Source: Fidelibacterota bacterium
Lineage (GTDB): Bacteria; Bipolaricaulota; Bipolaricaulia; UBA7950; UBA9294
Length of the DNA: 5,846 bases
Assembly: GCA_024278395.1 (NCBI GenBank)
Contig: JAJRTG010000057.1
Location: 1 to 5,846 of the forward strand
Reading direction: 5' to 3'
Below the pieces are notes generated by a model. The model did no database searches and was not told where the DNA came from. It worked only from the letters and a program-made list of their open reading frames with translations. How positions within the stretch are numbered: the first letter of the stretch is position 1; each line of letters starts with the position of its first letter. Positions 1-5,118 of the stretch are shown here, in pieces. A program made the translations under genes and the position numbers.

Positions 1-1
1 C

Positions 2-1786
2 AACGCGACGTTCGTCGGGTTCACTGGGACGCCGATCGAGTTCGAGGACCGCAACACGCGCCACGTGTTCGGTGATTACATCAGCGTCTACGACATCGAG
101 CAGGCGGTCGTAGACGGCGCCACCGTCCCGATCTACTACGAGAGCCGGATCGCCAAGCTCGACCTCTCCGAGGAGGAGAAGCCGCGCATCGATCCCGAGT
201 TCGAGGAGGTGACCGAGGGAGAGGAGATCGAGCGGAAAGAGAGGCTGAAGACGAAGTGGGCGCAGCTTGAGGCGATCGTGGGGACGGACAAGCGCCTGGA
301 TATGGTCGCTAGAGATCTCCTCGATCACTTTGACGCCCGGATCTCTACCCTTGACGGCAAGGGGATGATCGTGTGCATGAGCAGGCGGATCTGCGTCGAG
401 ATGTACGACCAGATCACAAAGCTCCGCCCGGAGTGGGGATCAGATGATGATGAGAAGGGCGCGGTTAAGGTGGTGATGTCCGGGTCGGCCTCCGATCCGG
501 CCGACTGGCAGCCGCACATCCGCAACAAACTCCGCCGCGAGCGGCTGGCGCAGCGGTTCAAGGATCCGGACGATCCGCTGAAGCTTGTGATCGTGCGCGA
601 CATGTGGCTCACCGGGTTCGACGTGCCGTGCCTGCACACGATGTACATCGACAAGCCGATGAAGGGGCACACCCTGATGCAGGCGATCGCGCGGGTCAAC
701 CGGGTGTTCCGCGACAAGCCGGGCGGGTTGATCGTCGATTACCTCGGCCTGGCCGACAGCCTGCGCCGTGCGCTCGCCACCTACACCCAGGGCGGCGGGC
801 GCGGGAAGCCGACGATCGACCAGCGGGAGGCGGTCGCCGTGATGCTGGAGAAGCTCGAGATCTGCCGCGACTACTTCCACGGGTTCGACTATTCTCCCTA
901 CCTCACAGGAAGCCCGTCCGAGCGGTTGGCGTTCCTACCCGCCGCGCTGCAACACCTCCTTTCACAGGATGAGCCGACCGATAAGTTCATCAAAGCGGTG
1001 GTGGAGCTGTCGAAGGCGTTCGCCCTGTCGGTCCCACAGCCAGAGGCGATCAACGTGCGCGATGAGGTCGCGTTCTTCCAGGCGGTGAAGGCGACGCTGG
1101 TCAAGCACACCGTCACCCGCCAGCGGCCGGCCGACGAGATCGAGCCGGCGATCCGGCAGATCGTCTCCGCGGCGATCGTTCCGGATAGGGTGATCGACAT
1201 CCTGGAGGCGGCTGGGATCAAGCGGCCGGATATCTCCATCCTCTCTGATGAGTTCCTCGCCGAGGTGCGGGGATTGCCGCAGAAGAACCTCGCTGTGGAG
1301 CTTTTGCGTAAGCTGCTGAACGACGAGATCAAGACGCGGCGGCGGAAGAACCTGATCCAGTCGCGCTCGTTCGCCGAGATGCTTGAGCGGACGATCCACC
1401 GCTACAAGAACCGGGCAATCGAGACGGTGCAGGTGATCGAGGAGCTGATCGAGCTCGCCAAACAGATGCGGGAGGCCGCAGGACGCGGGGAGAAGCTGGG
1501 CCTCATGGAAGAAGAACTCGCGTTCTACGATGCGCTCGAGACGAACGACAGCGCCGTGGCAGTGATGGGAGATGAGGTATTAAGCCGGCTCGCCCGCGAG
1601 CTCGCCGAGACCGTGCGCAACAACGCGACGATCGACTGGACGCTCAGGGAATCCGCCCGCGCCCGGCTGCGGGTGATGGTCAAGCGCACCCTGCGCAAGT
1701 ACGGATACCCGCCGGACAAACAGGCGAAAGCGACCCAGACCGTGGTTCAGCAGGCGGAGCTGTTGGGAGAGGAGTGGACAAGGTGA
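2..1786 (+). CDS. hsdR: Type I restriction endonuclease R subunit (HsdR), C-terminal 594 residues, 5' end outside window
   Basis: HsdR is the ATP-driven translocase and nuclease subunit of type I restriction complexes; with HsdM and HsdS it pulls in and cuts unmodified DNA in the cytoplasm. The frame is open from base 2 and begins inside the SF2 motor with VGFTGTPI (TGTP at 23-34). Motif IV-like GMIVCMSRR lies near 362-390, motif V DMWLTGFDVP at 599-628 and motif VI QAIARVNR at 680-703, followed by the usual GLIVDYLGL. From about 1366 to 1770 comes the helical C-terminal domain of HsdR (DUF3387 type), with AIETVQVIEELIELAK and KYGYPPDKQ. The N-terminal nuclease domain and Walker A lie outside; family members are usually around 1000 residues, so roughly the last 60% is here. 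The frame is intact to TGA. GTG at 65 is an internal valine, not a start. hsdM and hsdS are not in the window. Confidence 0.95.
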   Translation, partial: NATFVGFTGTPIEFEDRNTRHVFGDYISVYDIEQAVVDGATVPIYYESRIAKLDLSEEEKPRIDPEFEEVTEGEEIERKERLKTKWAQLEAIVGTDKRLDMVARDLLDHFDARISTLDGKGMIVCMSRRICVEMYDQITKLRPEWGSDDDEKGAVKVVMSGSASDPADWQPHIRNKLRRERLAQRFKDPDDPLKLVIVRDMWLTGFDVPCLHTMYIDKPMKGHTLMQAIARVNRVFRDKPGGLIVDYLGLADSLRRALATYTQGGGRGKPTIDQREAVAVMLEKLEICRDYFHGFDYSPYLTGSPSERLAFLPAALQHLLSQDEPTDKFIKAVVELSKAFALSVPQPEAINVRDEVAFFQAVKATLVKHTVTRQRPADEIEPAIRQIVSAAIVPDRVIDILEAAGIKRPDISILSDEFLAEVRGLPQKNLAVELLRKLLNDEIKTRRRKNLIQSRSFAEMLERTIHRYKNRAIETVQVIEELIELAKQMREAAGRGEKLGLMEEELAFYDALETNDSAVAVMGDEVLSRLARELAETVRNNATIDWTLRESARARLRVMVKRTLRKYGYPPDKQAKATQTVVQQAELLGEEWTR

Positions 1787-1814
1787 GAGATTACTATAAG
1801 TGTGAAAGCAGTGG

Positions 1815-1819
1815 GGAGG
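1815..1819 (+). promoter_or_regulatory. Ribosome binding site of the DUF262-HNH gene
   Basis: GGAGG lies seven bases before ATG 1827. It fixes this ATG as the start, which agrees with the DUF262 family's habit of beginning a few residues before the FQRGYVW motif. The start lies 40 bases after the hsdR stop, so the two genes could share a transcript. Confidence 0.8.
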
Positions 1820-2440
1820 TTAATACATGAAGATCTCGACGATTCTTGTCCACATAGATACCGGGTTCATAGCCTTACCCAAGTTTCAGCGCGGTTACGT
1901 TTGGAATCGCGACCAAGTACGTGCATTGATGGATTCTCTCTATCACCGACATCCCATCGGCAGTCTGCTGGTCTGGACGACGAACTCAACGGGGACTGCC
2001 AGTAGAGGAGATTCTGATCCTCAACTCGGGGTCATTAAGCTACTGCTCGACGGGCAACAGCGGATAACGACGCTGTACGGGATCATTCGTGGCAGGCCGC
2101 CCAAGTTCTTCGATGGCCGCCCAGACGTCCTTTCCGGCCTTTTCTTCAACTTGGATACGGAGGAATTCTCCTACTACATGCCGAGCCGCATGAAGGGCAA
2201 TCCCTTGTGGATCGACGTAACCAAGTTGATGCAGGATGGGATAGGTCCCTTCGTAACGGAACTATCCAGCCATCCGGAGTACGCAAGCAAACTTCCGCTT
2301 TACATCAACCGCCTCATACAGATCACCGGGATCAAGGATGTAGACCTGCACATAGAGGAAGTGACGGGTGAAGACAAAACGATAGACGTAGTGGTAGATA
2401 TTTTCAACCGGGTCAACAGCGGTGGAACAAAGCTATCCAA

Positions 2441-2444
2441 GGGG
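2441..2444 (+). other. Frameshift site 1 (G run one base short)
   Basis: The run GGGG follows TCC AA. Upstream reads SGGTKLSKG in the frame of 1827. Downstream, DLALAKVCADWPEAREV reads in the frame of base 2444. One additional G would join them as SKG-DLALAK, the normal DUF262 continuation. The existing frame instead runs into a non-family tail ending at TGA 2493-2495. Confidence 0.85.
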
Positions 2445-2746
2445 ATCTTGCGCTTGCTAAGGTATGTGCGGACTGGCCGGAAGCGCGTGAGGTGATGAAG
2501 CACGAGCTGGAGCGATGGCGGGAGGGCGGCTTCAACTTCAGCCTCGAGTGGCTGCTCCGCAACTTGAATTCCGTACTTACCGGTGAAGCGCGATTTACCG
2601 CCCTGCACAACGTGGATCCCGCCACGTTCAGGGATGGGTTGAACCGGACCGTGAAAGCCTGTGATTACCTGCTGAATCTTATCTCCAGTCGCCTGGGATT
2701 AGACCACGACCGCGTGCTCTTCGGGCGTTACGCATTCCCGATCATG

Positions 2747-2751
2747 ACGCT
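2747..2751 (+). other. Frameshift site 2 (probably two bases missing)
   Basis: The middle frame reads GRYAFPIMT up to ACG 2747-2749. The family-like continuation YVDRRGGKLDAEEQDKLLFW starts at TAC 2751. From memory, relatives commonly have an arginine before this tyrosine (MxRYxDxRGGKL), which fits loss of one CG/GC unit from a CGCG-type stretch better than gain of a single C. Unshifted, the frame ends at TAA 2795-2797. Losing one base at site 1 and two here brings the gene back to its starting frame. Confidence 0.8.
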
Positions 2752-3790
2752 ACGTCGATCGCCGTGGGGGAAAACTCGACGCCGAGGAACAGGATAAACT
2801 CCTGTTTTGGTATCTTTATAGCGCACTGTGGGGTCGATTTTCCGGGTCAACGGAGACCATCCTCAACCACGACCTTCAGCTGATCGAAGAAGTCGAGGGA
2901 GGAATCGATAGATTGATCAAAGAACTGGAGCTCTGGCGGGGCGATCTTACCGTTCAGCCGGAGCATTTCGGCGGCTGGAGCCTGGGTGCCCGCTTCTATC
3001 CGATGCTCTACCTTCTGACGCGCGTTGAGAACGCCCGTGATTTCTGTTCCGGTCTGATCCTGAAGGAAAGTCTGCTCGGTAGGCTGAGCAGGCTCGAAGT
3101 ACATCATATCTTTCCCAAGGCGCTCCTTTACAACCATGGCTACAAAAAGGATCAAGTGAATGCAGTAGCAAACTTCTGCCTCCTCACCCAGGACTGTAAT
3201 CTTGAGATCAGCAACCGCAATCCAGCAGAGTACTTGCCCCTCTGTGAAGCAAGGAACCCCGGAGTCCTCGCTTCACAGTGGATCCCAACGGATCCAATCC
3301 TGTGGCAAGTCGAAAACTACCCCGACTTCCTCGAGGCACGGAAGACACTGTTGGCGGAGGCGGCAAACACGTTCTTAGCGCGGTTGCTGCATGGGGAACG
3401 CGCTCCGCTTGATACAGGTCGGCTATTGGCGCCTGTTACTGCCTCGATTGGCATCCCCGGTGGAATCGAGAGCGATGAAGAAGAACGCCTTATCAGAGAG
3501 TGCAACGACTGGGTAAGGAGTCAAGGTTTACCCGAGGGGCGGCTCCTGTATGAAATCGCTGACCCGGAAACCGGTGAACCAATCGCCGTTCTTGATCTTG
3601 CATGGCCGAGTGGATTGCAGGAAAGGTTGAGCGAGCCGGTCGCGCTGTTGATAGGTGAGGAGAAGGAAACTCTGGAGGCCGCCAACAAGGCCGGGTTCAG
3701 TTACTTCACCGATATCGATGATTTCAAGCGATACGTACGGGAAAAGATCCTGGTGTTCGAGCCACATCCCGGCAGGATCGTGCAGTAGAA

Positions 3791-3795
3791 AGGAG
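3791..3795 (+). promoter_or_regulatory. Ribosome binding site of the GxxExxY gene
   Basis: AGGAG lies six bases before ATG 3802, in the 13-base gap after the DUF262-HNH stop. It shows that the ancestral start was ATG 3802, upstream of the in-frame TAA, and suggests co-transcription with the gene before it. Confidence 0.75.
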
Positions 3796-3801
3796 ATCAC
3801 A

Positions 3802-4260
3802 ATGAGCGACATCATCGAAACAACGATCGAGCAGGTGAAGTAAGCAGCCTTGCAGGTCTATCGGGAGCTCGGTCCCGACTGGCCGGAGAAGGTCTACCAA
3901 GAGGCGATTGAAGTTGAGTTGCGCTTGGCCGGTATCGAGTACGAAGCACAGAGGATCCTTCCCGTTGACTACAAAGGGTTCATCGTCGGCGAAGGGATTC
4001 CTGATCTTGTTATCTGGGTCCGCTCTGAAAACGGCCGGACGGCGATCGTAGCTGATCTCAAACAGGATAACGCAATTAAGGAAAGTCATGTGCTGCAGGT
4101 GCGGAAGTATATCGCGGGGCTGAAGCGTCAACTTAGGCCAGGTGAAACGGTTTGCGACAACGGGCTAGTGATCTGTTTCCCAAAGGCAAGCGCTAAGAAG
4201 ATTGATGATACATCTATAGAAGGAAATGGAGACATTTACTTCTCTGTAGTTCGTTCTTAA
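3802..4260 (+). pseudogene. GxxExxY family protein (PD-(D/E)XK-like nuclease fold), interrupted by an in-frame TAA at codon 14
   Basis: From ATG 3802 the frame reads MSDIIETTIEQVK, then TAA (3841-3843), then AALQVYRELG and on to TAA 4258-4260, 152 positions in all. The family signature is LGPDWPEKVYQEA (residues 23-35), followed by ELRLAGI, PVDYKG and VGEG. A PD-(D/E)XK-like core can be seen as PD at 67-68 and DLK at 85-87; the family more often has ELK. The family's function is poorly defined and a nuclease role is inferred from fold. The part before TAA is the normal N-terminal helix, so the stop interrupts a gene rather than ending a separate peptide. A single A-to-T change of AAA (Lys) would create it. 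TTG 3850, ten bases after GGTGA (3835-3839), could restart translation and give a 136-residue protein that keeps all signature residues. It is therefore either a pseudogene, a gene using a downstream start, or a sequencing error. Confidence 0.8.
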
Positions 4261-4282
4261 ATGGACAATCTAAACAACTATG

Positions 4283-4291
4283 AAAGGAGGT
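4283..4291 (+). promoter_or_regulatory. Orphan Shine-Dalgarno, AAAGGAGGT
   Basis: Nine bases perfectly complementary to the usual 16S rRNA 3' end (ACCTCCTTT). TTG 4298 is seven bases downstream, but its frame closes at TAG 4349-4351 after 17 codons. ATG 4280, in the same frame, gives only 23 codons. Either the gene it served is lost, or it serves a very short peptide. Confidence 0.35.
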
Positions 4292-4345
4292 TTCGGCTTG
4301 CTGGTGGCCTGCCCTAAAGCTGCACCACGGGCAAGTAGAGAGCCT

Positions 4346-4392
4346 CCATAGCCTTTTCGTGTCTCATCCGCTCGTTCACCTTCTGGCTATGG
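4346..4392. repeat. Inverted repeat CCATAGCC / GGCTATGG
   Basis: Arms of eight bases at 4346-4353 and 4385-4392 match perfectly around a 31-base loop. No T run follows the right arm, so it is not a classical intrinsic terminator on the + strand. Confidence 0.5.
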
Positions 4393-4628
4393 TGGGAGGA
4401 CGGGCCTCCATGCTCCAGAAGCTCAACCGTACCCGTCCCCAACCGGCGTTAAACACCCACGCGCACTGTGCGGTTGGACGTGGCCCATATTTCCCCGCCT
4501 CGACCAGGCAGGCCCATGGCGCTTGCGACTTTCTGGTGCCCGAATACGCCGAGATAGGCAATGCCGCGGATTTGGAGGGGTTCCTCGCAGCCTATAGAAT
4601 GGTGAGAGCAAAAGGAGAGTCGATATGA
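4359..4628 (+). CDS. Doubtful ORF, possibly the 3' remnant of an unrecognised gene
   Basis: The frame opens at GTG 4359 and runs 89 codons. The first ~56 codons look non-coding: rich in His, Arg, Pro and Cys, overlapping the inverted repeats, with no ribosome binding site. From about 4530 the composition becomes protein-like: FLVPEYAEIGNAAD, then LEGFLAAYRMVRAKGES, a plausible C-terminal helix. Its TGA (4626-4628) overlaps ATG 4625 of the next gene as ATGA, the arrangement of translationally coupled operon genes. I do not recognise the family. The simplest reading is that the 5' part of this gene was replaced by unrelated sequence and only its tail remains. A chance open frame in GC-rich DNA is the alternative. 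Confidence 0.3.
   Translation: MSHPLVHLLAMVGGRASMLQKLNRTRPQPALNTHAHCAVGRGPYFPASTRQAHGACDFLVPEYAEIGNAADLEGFLAAYRMVRAKGESI
4434..4480. repeat. Inverted repeat with ten paired bases and a CC bulge
   Basis: CGTCC (4434-4438) and AACCG (4441-4445) pair with GGACG (4476-4480) and CGGTT (4471-4475). CC 4439-4440 is left as a bulge and the loop is 25 bases. The loop contains the near-palindrome CGCACTGTGCG. No T run follows. Confidence 0.5.
4614..4617 (+). promoter_or_regulatory. Ribosome binding site for the small secreted protein
   Basis: GGAG within AAAGGAGAG, seven bases before ATG 4625. It supports this start, which also gives a normal signal peptide. Confidence 0.65.
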
Positions 4629-4915
4629 AAAGAAGCCGCGTATGGCCAATCGCGGTTTTAGTGATCCAGATCACATTCGTGCTCATGGCTCGTCCTGGCC
4701 CGCAGACGGGTTTGCTGACCATGTGGGAGCTGCCCTACGAGGGTACGTTCTCCGCCGGGATCGCGTTCGGGAAAAACGGGACAGTCTACGTCACGGCGGA
4801 GGGCGAGCTGGAGATCTACCGCCTCGATCCTGGGCGTGATCTCTACCGCAGGTGGGGCCGACTGAAAAAGGGCCTGCCGGTCACATCCGCCGCTCAGCCG
4901 GACGCCGATTCCTAA
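4625..4915 (+). CDS. Short secreted protein with one Vgb/SMP-30-like beta-propeller blade, probably truncated
   Basis: This 96-residue product begins with a signal-peptide-like segment: basic MKRSR, hydrophobic core to about residue 21, then polar RPGPQTG. It is probably exported. Residues ~30-75 read like the first blade of a virginiamycin B lyase / SMP-30 / NHL-type propeller: MWELPYEG, GIAFGKNGTVYVTAEG, then IYRLDPG and a closing Trp, close to the family pattern WxLP...GIAxxxDGxVWFTE...IxRLDP. Such propellers need five or more blades and run about 300 residues, so one blade cannot close the ring. After Trp the sequence (GRLKKGLPVTSAAQPDADS) does not continue the repeat, and none of the three forward frames to 5118 holds another blade. 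It is best read as a gene fragment with an intact start. The ATGA overlap with the preceding frame hints at a former operon. The blade match is from memory of the pattern. Confidence 0.55.
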   Translation: MKRSRVWPIAVLVIQITFVLMARPGPQTGLLTMWELPYEGTFSAGIAFGKNGTVYVTAEGELEIYRLDPGRDLYRRWGRLKKGLPVTSAAQPDADS

Positions 4916-4957
4916 AGAGTGTCCGGTCAAAGGTTCATCACTACATCTTGCGCGCGT

Positions 4958-4985
4958 TTGACTCGCCGGGCCGTGACAGGATAGG
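4958..4985 (+). promoter_or_regulatory. Weak sigma70-type promoter candidate
   Basis: TTGACT (4958-4963, five of six matches to TTGACA), a 16-base spacer, then GATAGG (4980-4985, only three of six to TATAAT). It would give a leader of roughly 125 bases before the GTG start at 5119. The poor -10 makes this a low-confidence call. Confidence 0.2.
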
Positions 4986-5063
4986 GTGGGGTGCCCGGAA
5001 GGGTGAAGACAACAAACGACCGGGAGGTGATGCGCAGGAGAGCAATTTGGACTGGAATTACGC

Positions 5064-5092
5064 CGCTTCTTCCCTGGGCGTGGGGAGAAGCG
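5064..5092 (+). repeat. Strong 11-bp hairpin in the leader of the phosphoesterase gene
   Basis: 5064-5074 pairs with 5082-5092 (CGCTTCTTCCC with GGGGAGAAGCG) through eleven base pairs including one T-G wobble, with a seven-base loop TGGGCGT. No T run follows, so it is not a standard terminator. Its right arm ends 16 bases before the GGAGG at 5109. It could stabilise the message or be a protein-binding site. Confidence 0.6.
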
Positions 5093-5108
5093 CCGAACGC
5101 ACGTAAAA

Positions 5109-5113
5109 GGAGG
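5109..5113 (+). promoter_or_regulatory. Ribosome binding site of the phosphoesterase gene
   Basis: GGAGG, within AAAAGGAGG, lies five bases before GTG 5119. It selects this GTG over the in-frame ATGs at 5140 and 5152, which would remove the basic start of the signal peptide. Confidence 0.8.
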
Positions 5114-5118
5114 CGACA

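Larger units (their letters stand above)
1827..3788 (+). pseudogene. GmrSD-like DUF262 + HNH (DUF1524) restriction protein, broken by two frameshifts
   Basis: Restoring frame at two points gives one protein of about 654 residues. Residues 1-206 (frame of 1827) carry the DUF262 hallmarks: PKFQRGYVW at 18, DGQQRITTLYG at 75 and IFNRVNSGGTKLS at 192. Residues 207-308 continue in the +2-shifted frame (2444-2749). From 2751 the original frame resumes to TAG 3788, with an HNH-like segment: HHIFP (427-431; bases 3102-3116), then NAVANFCLL, CNLEISN and NPAEYLP. The last ~120 residues form an extra domain (AVLDLAWP, SEPVALLIGEE, FKRYVREKIL) whose function I do not know. In GmrSD-type type IV enzymes DUF262 binds and hydrolyses NTP and the HNH domain cuts DNA bearing modified bases; the target here is unknown. 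Position after hsdR supports a defence role. As written no full product is made: frame 1 stops at 2495 and frame 2 at 2797. Real decay and base-calling error both remain possible. Confidence 0.88.
4261..4624. other. Spacer with little recognisable coding content, rich in inverted repeats
   Basis: No gene, tRNA, tmRNA, SRP RNA or RNase P RNA could be recognised here. It holds an orphan Shine-Dalgarno (4283-4291), two clear inverted repeats (4346-4392 and 4434-4480), and shorter complementary pairs TGGTG 4302-4306/CACCA 4323-4327 and TGCCC 4310-4314/GGGCA 4329-4333. The latter two interleave as an H-type pseudoknot would. GGGCC 4402-4406 could pair with GGCCC 4482-4486 around the second repeat. 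The last ~100 bases look like the tail of a gene (see the ORF at 4359). No terminator with a T run was seen after the GxxExxY gene. Confidence 0.5.
4916..5118. other. Non-coding gap with hairpins upstream of the phosphoesterase
   Basis: No convincing gene is seen; an 84-codon open frame crossing it (4852-5106) has no family resemblance and a low-complexity, polar composition. The gap contains a CCGGGC/GCCCGG pair (4966-4971/4993-4998), a weak promoter candidate around 4958-4985 and a strong hairpin at 5064-5092. Confidence 0.5.

Noticed and set aside
440..880. Long minus-strand open frames opposite hsdR (also 898-1332 and 962-1399)
   Set aside because: They mirror the codon bias of hsdR on the opposite strand and have no ribosome binding sites or family features.
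1775..1800. TGGACA ... TATAAG as a promoter before the DUF262 gene
   Set aside because: Both hexamers are good but the spacer is only 14 bases, too short for a normal sigma70 promoter; read-through from hsdR is simpler.
2441..2444. Phase variation at the G run
   Set aside because: A four-base run is much shorter than the tracts known to switch by slippage, and a second lesion downstream would still break the gene.
4314..4442. Minus-strand frame of 42 codons ending in a helix-like tail (KAMEALYLPVVQL)
   Set aside because: The tail looks protein-like, but the only start is a TTG without a ribosome binding site, the frame overlaps both inverted repeats, and no family is recognised.
4852..5106. 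84-codon + strand frame crossing the end of the propeller fragment
   Set aside because: Composition is polar and low in hydrophobic residues, there is no ribosome binding site, no family resemblance, and it runs through the hairpin.
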